A stretch of 64,000 bases of DNA, taken from positions 310,001 through 374,000 of the forward strand of contig NC_090127.1 of NCBI RefSeq assembly GCF_023973825.1. Direction: 5' to 3'. The position numbers and the translations under genes were made by a program. Shown here piece after piece: positions 47,587 through 59,100 of this stretch (within the stretch, counting starts at the first letter, position 1; every line of letters begins with the position of its first letter). The notes under the pieces are model-generated. The model did not search any database, was not told the DNA's origin, and saw only the letters and a list, made by a program, of their open reading frames with translations. Origin of the DNA: Plasmodium brasilianum. Its lineage: Eukaryota; Apicomplexa; Aconoidasida; Haemosporida; Plasmodiidae.

Positions 47587-48168
47587 ATGCCGCATCATTT
47601 AACTTCGTTCGTTGCCGCTTTAACTGGATCGATTAGTTCAGGAACTTGCTGTGGATGTATCCCTTTCACGTTTTCCCCTGCTGTTACACCTGCAATTGCA
47701 TCTTCAACTGCTCCCATATCAGCAACCATACCTAACACAGTTGTTCCTGCTGCTGTTGCATCTCAAAGTGCTATAACATCAACACCAGTCTTAGGAAGTG
47801 TTGTTGCGTTTTTTGCCCCGTATTTGTCTTTTTATAAGAAATGTAATATCTTCGAAGAAACGAAAGAAAGTCCTAAAAAGGTGGACAAAATGTGTCAGTG
47901 TAATTTAATCAGTGCAGATGAACTAAATTATCAAAGTCATGATATGCTAAAGGAACAATCGTATCTTAGCAGAGAAGAGATTTTTGAAAAAAATACTGAT
48001 AACGAACATTGCTCTAGTGATAATGAAACAGTTAATAATTGCAATTTAAATATTAAGGAGGAAATAATTAAGGAAGAATTGAATTTATTAGATCATGAAA
48101 AATCTTTTACCAGTAGTGAATATTCTATGCATTCCTTTCTAGAAGATGCAGAAATGGGAACAATTTAA
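47587..48168 (+). CDS. Small Ala/Thr/Ser/Pro-rich protein of unknown function
   Basis: Single exon of 193 residues. The first 80 residues are unusual for this genus: MPHHLTSFVAALTGSISSG, then a CCGC cysteine cluster, then a run of Ala/Thr/Ser/Pro/Val ending near VLGSVVAFFAPYLSFYKKC, with almost no Lys or Asn. The remaining 110 residues are acidic and typical Plasmodium composition (LSREEIFEKNTDNEHC; IIKEELNLLDHEKSF). The cysteine cluster near a hydrophobic stretch could be a lipid-modification site, and the Val/Ala/Phe stretch (about 66-84) could be a weak membrane segment. Neither is proven. I do not recognise a family. Confidence 0.7.
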   Translation: MPHHLTSFVAALTGSISSGTCCGCIPFTFSPAVTPAIASSTAPISATIPNTVVPAAVASQSAITSTPVLGSVVAFFAPYLSFYKKCNIFEETKESPKKVDKMCQCNLISADELNYQSHDMLKEQSYLSREEIFEKNTDNEHCSSDNETVNNCNLNIKEEIIKEELNLLDHEKSFTSSEYSMHSFLEDAEMGTI

Positions 48169-49071
48169 AAACTTGAATATTAATTAATTAATTTTTAATC
48201 ATGGAAATTCTCAGTTTGCCCTTTCTTTAAAGTATGTATGTATGTACATATGTGTATATTTGCATATGCTTCCACTTGAGAAGCATAAGTATATGTATAT
48301 ATATAATTGTATGTATATACATATGTATAGGTACATTTCCCAATTTTCAAAATTTTTAAGATGCATATTTTTAATTATTCTTTTTTCATTTTCCTTTATT
48401 AGAATTGTCTTTTGTATGAAATAACAAAATTTTTTTCTTTTTTTTATTAAGAAATGTGCATCCAGTTTAATAATGTTCATAAATAAAAACTACTAAACTC
48501 TTATTTTATTTTTTTTTTATTTTAAAATGGAATAACTTTTTTTCTATTTTGCTTTAAGAAGGAGTGTTGTTCATGAATTCATAGGGTGAAATTTAATAAA
48601 ATATACCCTAAAAATAACATTCCATTTTATAATTACATAGAGTATAAGTGTGTAAATGGATAAATAGATATACACGCGTGTTTTACTTTTTTTTTTTTTT
48701 TTTTTTTTTTTACCATTTTTGTTAATATATTCCACTAATAATTTCTTTACTATAATTATTAAAACAAAAAATAAAAATTTTAAATGAACATTTAAAAAGA
48801 TATATACTCTTTTTATTCTCCCATAAATTGTATTTTTTTTTTTTTTTTATGAAACATTAAAATGTTACTATAAGAAAATTGCAAGCGGCAAATAACAGAG
48901 GTATCTTAAAATGGGCGTGAGTAAATTTGTGCATTCTATATAACTAATCATCTCAAAATATTCTTATCCTGTACATATTCATACATCCAAACTTTCACAT
49001 GTACATTAATGTATATATATATATATATATATGTGCATGTGTATATGTATCGTTTTCCTTCGTGTTTCCAA
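48169..49071. promoter_or_regulatory. Intergenic region between the Ala/Thr-rich and coiled-coil genes
   Basis: About 0.9 kb with T runs at 48689-48711 and 48833-48848. It contains 3' flank and the next promoter. A short sequence ATGGGC|GTGAGT at 48911-48922 looks like a start codon followed by a donor, but it does not join in phase to the downstream gene. Confidence 0.3.
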
Positions 49072-49914
49072 ATGAGTATATTAAAAAATCAAATTAAAAA
49101 TATAGAAAACAATATCTCATTTAAAGAAAAAAAAATTGAGACCTTAGATAAAGAAATTGGAGAATTAAAAAGAGCGTCTAACGTAGTTTATGAGAAATTA
49201 ATAAATCAGAAAGATGTGTTTTTAAGAAAGAGGAAAAAAAATATATTAACGGAACTGAAAATAAATAGTTTAAAAAAAGAAATTATAGAAGCATGTAAAT
49301 CTGCTGAACATACCAGTGGTAAAATAACATCTACCATTGAAGAATGGAAAGGAAAAAAATTGAAGTTGTACGAAAACGAGGTAGCAATAAAAGAAATAAA
49401 TCATAATGCAATTGAACAAAATAGCAAATATCGTGAAAAGAATGATACAGTATTGTCAATTTTAAACATTTTTCTTACAGAGAAAACAAAACATAACAAA
49501 GATTTGAAAACATTACTTGAAAAAAAAAAGGATAAAATTAAAGCATTAAAAAAAGAAGTTAATAAAAAGAATAATCAGATTATTTCATTGTGCAGATATG
49601 TTTTAATATTAGATAATACAATGGTTTCTAATTTGCATATAATCAGAAAGCACATAAATGAATTAATAGCATTTCCTTATATAAAAAATCATAAAAGGGG
49701 AGAAACTTTTACTCCTCTTATATGTTTAAATCTAATAGATGAAGTAATAGAAAAACAAAAACAAAAAAGAGATTTAATTCAGGGTCCACATTATAGTGAT
49801 GTCGGTGAAATACAAACAAGTGGAAACAGTACTCCTAAAAATGAGGATGAAAATAAGTTAGAACTTGCACTAAATACCCAAGAATTTATAGAGTTAGAAA
49901 ACTTCTTATTATGA
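49072..49914 (+). CDS. Coiled-coil protein of unknown function
   Basis: Single exon of 280 residues, taking the ATG at 49072 (MSILKNQIKNIENNISFK). An earlier in-frame ATG at 49011 would add a TA-repeat-encoded MYIYIYIYV leader and is less likely. Residues 1 to about 190 are nearly continuous heptad-like charged sequence (EKKIETLDKEIGELKRASN; KTLLEKKKDKIKALKKEV). Then comes a more hydrophobic part (VLILDNTMVSNLHIIRKHI) and a short polar tail (TQEFIELENFLL). Size and layout would suit a structural partner such as a kinetochore or cytoskeletal subunit, but nothing identifies it. Confidence 0.7.
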   Translation: MSILKNQIKNIENNISFKEKKIETLDKEIGELKRASNVVYEKLINQKDVFLRKRKKNILTELKINSLKKEIIEACKSAEHTSGKITSTIEEWKGKKLKLYENEVAIKEINHNAIEQNSKYREKNDTVLSILNIFLTEKTKHNKDLKTLLEKKKDKIKALKKEVNKKNNQIISLCRYVLILDNTMVSNLHIIRKHINELIAFPYIKNHKRGETFTPLICLNLIDEVIEKQKQKRDLIQGPHYSDVGEIQTSGNSTPKNEDENKLELALNTQEFIELENFLL

Positions 49915-52012
49915 TTCAAATGAAGATAAGTTTTGTTCTTGTTTTACTTAAAAAAAAATTTGCTCACATATATGAGCACATATGCACATACATATACCCA
50001 TGTATATATACACGTACAGTTATATATATAAACGCCCATAAAAAAAATCTTCTTTTAAGTTAGTTTTTGTAAAAAAAAGGGGTAAACTTAAAAGAAACTA
50101 CTATAAAAGGAAAATAAGTGTGCAAATAAACAAATATGTACAGTAGATGAAGCGAAAACAATACGTTCCTTTTTACATTGATATCTTCACAAAAACCATA
50201 GTTAAAAAGCAAACACAACAAGAAATTGTACAAAATATTATATAAAATAATGATAGTATTAATTTTAATTAGTTTTACATTTTACTGAAAAAGGTAGAAT
50301 TTCCTTGCGCAACTTGCTGTCTTAAAAAAAGGAATTATATACTCCTGAGCAAATATACATGTATACATACACTTAATATTTTCCGCCTCCCTTTTTAATG
50401 CCTTCGAAGAGTATTAATAATTCTTGTTTTATAATTTTGTTTTTTCAAAAAACTATCCATATCTATAATATATTGTGCCTAAAGAAGATACTGTTTCTAT
50501 TTTTATAAAAGCAGTAGTTTATATAATTACTTAATTCGCTTTACAAATATATATATATATATATATAACTTAAGGAAAGAGGTAATTTTCTTATCATTGA
50601 TTCAAGAACAAATAAATTACATGAGTGTAATAGTTATTTATACTTGTTTGTACAAGTGATCACATGGAATAGTACATCTACATCTTTGCTTGTCTATATA
50701 TATGCCACTAGACTTGTATACATTTACATCTATACATGTATTCATGAATATTGGCCTACATTTACATATATTTACATCTTGCTTAATACCCCATAAGTAG
50801 AGCTAATTATTGTTTATTTACGAAAAAAATTTCAGCGTATCTTGGGCGCTATTTATTGTTTAATTAATCAAGTATTTATTTGTTTAATCAGTCATTTGTT
50901 TAATTATTTAAATATTAAAATGTTTGTTTAATTATTCATTTGTTTAATTATTTAAATATTAAAATGTTAGTTTAATTTGTTTAATTTGTTTAATTATTTA
51001 AATATTAAAATGTTAGTTTAATTTGTTTAATTTGTTTAATTTGTTTAATTGATTATTTAATTGATTAATTGTTTATTTAATTGATTAATTGTTTATTTAA
51101 TTGATTAATTGATTATTTAATTGATTAATTGATTATTTAACTGATTGTTCAATTATTTGTGTAATTATATGTTTAAATATTTGCTTGTTTTTAAATTTTA
51201 TAACAAAATAATTTATACAAAGCGTAACTCAAATTTACTTGGCAACTACATTCTGAAAAGTGCTCTATGTTATGTTACAATATATGACTCCTTTTATCAG
51301 ACGCACTAATATTTCAGACAGTTAAGACGTAATAAAACTTCTCAACGTATTAATTACTGCAAATTTTTTCATGGTGCAATTTTTTTGAATTGTTGAATTA
51401 TATGAACCGCAAACATTAGTTGTATCATGCATACATATATATATACATGAAGCAAACAAAATGTGATTAAATACTACATACTATTCTATACTTATGCTCG
51501 GATATATAAAACAAATAAGGAAAAAATTTAAGCGATAAATTCGGCGACATATTATATAATATGTTGTACGAAATAACACAGAATGAATAGACGAATGCGT
51601 GAATAAGGCAAAGTAATGCTGTAAAAAAATTATGGGGAAGAAAAGATTATCGAAAAAAGTCGCTGAGAATATCTTGGCAAAATAGTTGCTTCCAATTTTG
51701 AAAAGAAAAAAAAAAAATGCCATTTTTTATATAACCATTCATTTAGCTAAATCTGATATTATAGTTTCTAGCTTGGCATTAATTGCTATTTATTAAAGTA
51801 AGATAAAAAATACTTTTCATAATTTTATTTTTTAATTAAAGTAGTTAAGCATGAATACTATTCTCAAACTTATCTAATGCTTGTAATGCTGCTCCATTAC
51901 TCAAGAAAACAATATGCTTTGAAGCTACTTGGTAGGGTAACACAACACTAAATATATACACGTATAGAAACACTCAATATTTTATATTAATTGCCTTTTA
52001 CTTTCTGCACTA
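49915..52012. other. Gap between coiled-coil gene (+) and RRM-like gene (-), convergent
   Basis: About 2.1 kb. It contains the irregular TTTAATT repeat cluster at 50855-51165 and a minus-strand coding-like island at 50285-50470 (see findings). The remainder is AT-rich 3' flank. Confidence 0.4.
50855..51165. repeat. Irregular TTTAATT-based repeat cluster
   Basis: Nested repeats: three copies of a module containing TTTAATTATTTAAATATTAAAATG, given here as its core ATTTAAATATTAAAATG, at about 50906, 50951 and 50998, then runs of GTTTAATTT and finally about five copies of TATTTAATTGATTAATTG-like units up to 51150. The units expand by duplication of the 4- to 8-base cores TTTAATT and GATTAATT. About 300 bases long, near 88% A+T. 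Plasmodium centromeres are also AT-rich with short repeats but span about 2 kb, so this is not one. Confidence 0.8.
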
Positions 52013-53858
52013 TTATTTTCTCGAGAAAGAACGTGAAAAGTTACGATTATGGGGTTTGTTATTACTCTTACTCCAGTAACTATCCACTTCTTCCTTACGT
52101 GAATCAATTGAATGCGATTTTCTAAATTTTTTTGTTTTATAATAATTTTTAAGGGAAGGAGATGGAGAATATTTTTTTTTGTATTTGTTAAAATATGGGG
52201 AGCGGGATCTATTGGCATAATTATTTTTTACATTATTGTAATTTCTCTTGTTTCTATCTTCTTTATGATAAATGTAATTTGAGGTATGATTTAATTTATT
52301 ATGTAAATTCAAATTTGTTCTAAAGGAATTTGTTTTATTTCTTGAAAAACTGTCATATAATGGTTTTCTTAAGATTCTATTTTTATAACTATTCTTATCA
52401 ATAGAGTGTTCATGAATAGGATTATATTTATTAAAAAAATCATTTCTCTGCATTTTATTATTTTTGTACCTATCTGTAAATGAATTCTTATAGGGTGTCC
52501 ATTTTTCAAATTGAACCCATACTCTTAAAGAATTTTTTAAATTATTTTTTGCATCTTCTTCATTTAAATAACACGCTCTTATTAACAGCATGTTAAATCT
52601 GGACTTCTCATTTTTACAAGCAAATGTAACTAAATGTGTTCCCTTATCTGCCCACATATCACTTATTTCTGGAATTTCAAAATTTGCGTTATCCCTTTTT
52701 AATGTTTCAAAATAGTATTTCAAGAATAGTGATAATTCTTTTGCCCCCCAATGTAAAGGTTTATATCTTCCGAAAACGCACAGTCTCCTTCTCAGCTCAT
52801 GATTATTGCAACTCCTTACATCAAGATTTCTTGGCCATTCCATTCCGTTTTCTGCTTCAAGAGAATAAAAAAAAGGAGGGAGAAATTAGGTGAATCACAT
52901 GCATATTAAAAATTATGGATTTTATGTTGAGTAATCTACGGCACGTGCCTTCATAAATAAGTATATGTAAATGTATGTATGTGAATATATATATATATAT
53001 ATACATGTGACAGCTTGTATTCACTAATACATGCGATGTGGCAGTCTAAATTTAACAAAAAACCTTGCATAAATTTCTTTTTACATCCAACTTGTTCTTT
53101 TTTTAAAATCAATATTATAAATAATTTTCAATTTTTTATTTTACATTATTTTACTTTAATTTACTTTTTTTTACTTTATTTTTACATTATTTCTCTTTAT
53201 TTTGTTTTTTTAATTTTTTTTTTTTTTTTTTCATACTTCTTGGTGGGGTTAATGAGCGTTTTCGGAGATTCCTGACAGTTCTATTTTTATCTTCATTACA
53301 GCCTTCTTCTTCTATTTCTACGTTCTTTTCTACATGACATGCATCTCTTTCACTATCCTGTTTTTCATTTTCTTTTTGTCTTTCCCTTTCTCTATGTCTC
53401 ACTTTTTCCTTTTCATCCTCGTCAGGCTTTTTATAGTATGGGTGAATTGTTAATAAAATGTTCTTTTCATCCTTAACACTTCTTAGCATACAACTAGATA
53501 AGCTCTGAATTATTTCTCTTGAAGCACCATCATGACAAGCCAAAATTGCTGAAGGTTCATTCTTAATTAAATACACTTGTTCAATTAAGGGGAAAGCAAT
53601 ACTATCATTAATAGCTAACTTATAAAAATATTCTCTAAAAAACCAAGTAATATCGCATTTAGTCCAATAAACAGGTATGTTTGTTACAATTAAACACAAT
53701 TCCTTTTTTATATTTTTATCATCAACATCATATATTCCAACATTAATTGGCCATAACACTCTTTTATAGTTGGTTTTATATTCTTTTCTCATAGCCCCAT
53801 GTTCCCTATCTTCATAGTAAGATCTGTTCTCCGGAACATTTCTCTCAATATATTTCAT
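52013..53858 (-). CDS. RRM-like protein with RS-like C-terminus (two exons), probable RNA-processing factor
   Basis: Exons 53237-53858 and 52013-52851 join in phase 1 to 486 residues. Exon 1 has a fold reminiscent of an RRM: ELCLIVTNIPVYWTKCDITW (strand with NIP, helix), then VYLIKNEPSAILACHDGASR. It ends in a basic/acidic linker (RSLTPPR). Exon 2 seems to hold a second one (LRRRLCVFGRYKPLHWGAKE; HLVTFACKNEKSRF) and then a basic tail with Ser-Arg and Ser-Pro elements (RSRSPYFNKYKKKYSPSPS). The layout resembles tandem-RRM splicing factors, but RNP1/RNP2 consensus aromatics are weak, so the identification is tentative. The acceptor of the intron is a tandem GAAGCAG (NAGNAG) site. Start at 53858 is the first ATG. 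Confidence 0.6.
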
Positions 53859-56179
53859 TGGACTTCAAAAAATGGAAGTTTTAACCAAAAATGCAAAAAA
53901 GTCAGTATATTATTTTATGTTCTGTCTTTCAACTGCAGAGCATGCATATGTGTATATGTACTTAAATGTACATATATATATTCATATGTATGTACCTACA
54001 CGTATACATAAGTATGTACGTATAATTAAGGGATAAGCATTTTTATGTAAATTTTTGTTGAGATAAATTCCTTTTTTTTCTCCTTTTCTTTCTTTTTTTT
54101 GATGTATAATTACTATAAAATATAAATTATTCAAGAATTGCAAATTACATACTTTCACATAAACCGCAAATAATGCAAAAAAAAAAAAAAAAACTATGAA
54201 ATAAAAAATAGAAAAGAAAAAGAAAGAAAAGATAATGAAATATAAAGTAAAACTTCTTAGGAGCAATAAACATTTTTAAGTAGCGACATTAAGGCATTAT
54301 AACAAAAAAATGAACATATAAAAAAAAAAAGAAGCTAAAATTGGCTTATTCGTTAAATTATACTTACTGTATCAACTCTCATTTATTTAAAATGTATTTT
54401 CGTTTTTTTTTTTTTTATTAATTTATTTTATTTTAATTTATTTTTTAATTTAATTATTTTCTCAAAAAGCGCTTTTTTATTGTAAATATTTGTACTTGTA
54501 TCTACCAAATTAAGTGAATGCAAATGTTATGTGCAAATTTTTTTTGTGAAAGTTTACTTGTTTGTTGTGACATAAAAATGTATAGCCTATTTAAGCGTAT
54601 TTTTTTTTTTTTTTTTTTTCCAAAAATGTTAAGCGACGTTCAACATAGGAAAATGAGTGGCTGGAATAAATTTACACTACAAAAAAAAAAATAATGCTAC
54701 TCAACAGAAATATATAGGAAATACATTTTAACGTATTTTTATTCTCTTCCGCAAAAATAATTTCAATGAAAACAAGAATAATAATTTGCATCTCATACGT
54801 TGTATAATATATATTTGTATTTTTAAAGACTTCACCCATATACACTCCTATCAAAAAAAAAAGAAAAAGAGAGAAAAAAAAATTATTTTTTTCTTGTTAA
54901 AAATAAACAAGATAATATTATAACAAACAAGAATAGCTTTTAAAAAGGGGAAATTAGTAATATTTGTAATTATTCTTCATATTATATATTTTTATAATTA
55001 ACATAAGGCTTTTTTTTTTACGAAATCGTTTCTTTCATAATTCCTAAATTGAAGCTTTTATTTTTAATATATTTTTTCATAGATTAGTATTTATATTCAC
55101 TTACTTAAACCGTGTCCACCATGTTTTCCTGTCCTTTTTTTTTTTTTTTTTTTATATAAACATTAGCAATTGTGTCTTTAAAATAATGAAAACTATGTGT
55201 ACGCATATATATAAGTAAACACACCCAAGACAAAGCAATAGTACATGTGCGCATTTCTTAAAGATATAAGGGACAACGTTTTGTATTTATGCCGAATGTA
55301 CCGATCATTTAAGCGCTAACAGAGATGTAATAACGGTAATAATAATAATAAATATTTCTTTTTTATATATATTTTCTTTTCATACACGCACCAGAATTTT
55401 TATTCCCCGTTTTCAGTAAACTGAACGTCCACATAATTCCGCTATTAAGAGTATTTTTTCTTTTTCTTTTTTTGCTCCACCTTTTTTCAGCTCCTGAATT
55501 TTGAATTTTACGAAGGTATTTTTGTTTTACGCGTACATGCTCAGTCTTTTATTTTAACATAGTACTGATTTTTTTTTTTTTATCACAAATGGTTCTCCTA
55601 AATTGCAAACTTCCTAATGTTTAAATTTAAAAATGTTATGCAAATTTTAAAATATATAAAAATGCTTACAACGAATGGTAACGAGAAATTTTCAGAACAG
55701 AAAATGGCATTGAATGTGTTTCGTTCTAGCGATACTAACACGATACTTACAATACTTCATAAAAAAAAGGGGCACTTAAAAAATTAATATTTAATATATA
55801 CACTACTTTTTAAGGTTAAATTTTAATATACTTGAATTTTTTTTTTTGTTTTTTTTTGTTATTATTTTTCTTCCTTTATCGGTATGTGCACTATATAACA
55901 ATATAAAAACATGGAAAGAATAGTTTTATATAAGTGCTATTAGTTATCACTTTTTTTTGTTCGTAATATATAAAATATACTTTTCAGACATTTCTGTTTG
56001 CAATTATTTTATCATTATATTTTATTTTTTCTTTATTAACTCATCCATTCATTTCTTTATTCTTTTTGTGACATGTCTAAAACTTGCATTTCGTACACTT
56101 TATTTAACAATTAGGGGCAAAAAAAGAAAAAAAGAAAAGAATAAGGAAAAAAACATTAAAAACATAAAAGGGAGAAAAA
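53859..56179. promoter_or_regulatory. Divergent intergenic region upstream of the RRM-like (-) and large membrane (+) genes
   Basis: About 2.3 kb with poly(T) at 54601-54619 and 55135-55153 and an A run at 54178-54192. It contains both promoters and the small minus-strand frame listed at 54672-54839. No other gene is supported. Confidence 0.35.
54672..54839 (-). CDS. Candidate small membrane protein
   Basis: A 55-residue single frame from an ATG at 54839: MGEVFKNTNIYYTTYEMQ, a hydrophobic segment (IIILVFIEIIFA), a polar hinge (EENKNTLKC) and a second hydrophobic segment to the stop. First codon positions are G-rich in the polar parts, unlike most antisense or random frames here. No relative recognised; it could equally be a chance frame in AT-rich DNA. 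A + strand frame MLSDVQHRKMSGWNKFTLQ begins at 54628 and overlaps its end. Confidence 0.22.
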   Translation of the reverse strand: MGEVFKNTNIYYTTYEMQIIILVFIEIIFAEENKNTLKCISYIFLLSSIIFFFVV

Positions 56180-59100
56180 ATGAAAGTTCCTCCAGTAAAC
56201 GATTTTTTGACCCAAAAAGGGAACATGGGAATAGATAATAACTCATGTAGTTCGAAAAAAAAAAACAGTAAAATTATTTCTTATTTAAAAAACGAATCTA
56301 AATTTTATTTTCTTTTTTCAAGTACAAAAGGAATAAAACGAATGCAATATTTAAAAAATAATGACGTATGTAATAAATCAAATTTTCACAATAACAGAAA
56401 AGAAATAAACAATATTTATAAGAATTCGACTAATTCGACTTTACCAACAATGACCAATGCCAAAGTATATGTAAAAAATGATTCTGTATATAATATACCT
56501 AGAATATCCACTAGCGAGGGTAACAGCCTTCCTTTGGAATCACCACCAGGAAAAAAAAAAAGAAAAGAAAAGCCTACTCTTCTTAACAAAATGATAAGAT
56601 ACAACAACGTAAAAGAAGAATATGAGCACTCTGAGAACTGTTCTAGCAAATATAAAAAATATTATTCTATAATAATAAAAAAAAAAGTAATGTTTCCAAG
56701 TGAGCACAATCTTACTGATATGAAGTATAATTACCATAACAATTACAATGATATGAAATATAATTCATTTATAAAGGGGTATAAAAGTGAAGAGAGCTCA
56801 GGAGTAAATACGCCAAATAACAAAAATAATTTACTTCCAAAAGTTGATAATAACTTTATTAATAATAACATCACGGTTAAAAGAACTATGTGTGATGTGA
56901 AAAATACTAATTTCAGTTGTGATAATTTATTACAAATATATGAACATAGGTACCTTCAGACTATTTCAAAATCAAGCAGAAGAGTAACTACAGCTAGATC
57001 ATTTCAGCAAACAAACAATTCTCAACGTGTACTATGTGAGCGTCTTCCTAGCTTAAATAATAGCACAAAAGTGAGCCCTACGAATTATATTAAGCGCAAC
57101 AGTCATAGTAATCATAGTAGTAATAGTAAACAAAGCAACTGTAGCACTGATAGTAAACATAGTAGCCATAGTTATTATGCGAAAGAGAAAATTGAAGCGA
57201 ATCAAAAGGAAGAACACGACCTTAATCTTTATATAAATAATTCCGAAATGACAAATAACAATCCTAATTATAAACAAATAAACAAATCATATAGCATGCA
57301 ACATAAAACAAAGACAACAGTAAAACATGATTTAAGTAGAGAACATATAAATGAAAAGGGTGTCATTGAAAAAGCTGGAAATTATGTAGGTAATATGGAC
57401 GATGTAAACATTTCAAAAATACATAAAACAAGCACATATGATATGGAGACATGTCTTTCTAATCATTCATATAATATTCAAGTTAATGAATCTTCCATAC
57501 AACATCCCATTTTTAATGATAAAAAAAAATCAAACGACACAGAAAAAATTATAAAAAATGTAGACAATGCTTGTAGTTACGGTAGCAATAACCTTCCTCC
57601 CATGCATAAAGAAGGGAAGGAGCAAAAAGTTGTAAATTATTATATCAATAATTGTAATGTGCATAACGATCTAATGAGACTAATAGGCAAAGAAATAAAA
57701 TTAAGCAACTATAAAGAGTACGAATATTATTTAAATGAATTAAAAAATCATAAGGAGATATCAAAAAAAATAACTAAATTTATACCTTATCATAATGTGA
57801 GGAGTAAGAAAAATCAAATCAAAAAAAAAAAAATATATAGTGATCGCTTAAGGAAAAAGAAACATACCCAAGAGGTGACGCAAGCAAGCAATTTAGAAAA
57901 AATAAAAAAAAGGTCGAAGAAAAAAGAGGTGATCAAGAAAGGAGATAGACAAAAGTATTTACAAAATATAATTTATGGAGAAAACGCAGGGGAAAAGAAA
58001 AACTGTAAAGATGAAAGAAGCAAGTGTAGTGAACATACTAATGATGTTCTAATTTCGGAATTAAGAAATGAGGTGTACGGTAATGCCCACCAGCTGAAAG
58101 ATGATAAATTAGTATGTGAGGGAAACAATGAACAAACAAACATATGTAAAAATCTGAAGTTAGAAAACAATATCAATATGTCTAAAGAAGAAAATAATAG
58201 CACTACAGATAGTGCAGATTCTCTTAGTCTTAAGAAATCTAGTACTCATGAATACAAAAATGGTAATTTAATAGGAAGAAAAAATGGTAGTAGTAATAGT
58301 AGTAGTAATAGCAGCACGAGCAGTAGTAGTAGTAGAAGTTCCCGTATTTGTATAGAAATCGATATGAAGATGACCGATAAAGGGGACTATAAAAATGGAA
58401 ATAACTCAAAAAATGTAACAATAAACAAAAAAGACATATTAAAACAAGATAATAAAAAGTTATTGCTAAAAAATAGTGGACTACATGAAACTTTTGCGAA
58501 AAAAGATAGCACTAATAATTCAAAATTAAGAAAAGAAGATAGAAAACACACAAGCATTGTGAACAATGATTTATATAATAACTGTGGAATTCATAATACT
58601 ATCAAGAATAATAGTTATGGACTTAAAGAAGTCCGTGAGAACATAAGTAGGGGACATAATACTCAAATAACAATTCATAAGGCTGTAAATTCCAATTCAA
58701 AGAAATATTTTTTTATAAAGATTGAGAATAAGGAACAAAATGAAAAACAGCATAAGCTTAAAAATAAGAGCTATCCTTTAAAAGAATATAAAAGTAAGGC
58801 AACAAAATTAGAAAATGCAAAAATATGCTCGGAGAATGAGAAAAAATGTAGAGATCGTAATATCAGTGGGGATACAAATGATGTAACACAAGTGAAAAAA
58901 AAAAAAAATTCTTTCCATAACAATAGTAATAATTATTGTAGGGAAGAAAAAATTTGTAGCCGAAGTAACCCTATCAAGACACAGGGGACGAATGAAGATA
59001 ACGTTTTTTTCCCCATATTTATTGTCCGTAAAAGCAGAATATATATAGAGGGAAATATTAATGCATATATGTACTTAGCTAATAACATAAATTGTATTAT

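Noticed and set aside
50855..51165. Centromere
   Set aside because: Plasmodium centromeres are about 2 kb and over 95% A+T; this cluster is about 300 bases and contains regular G residues.
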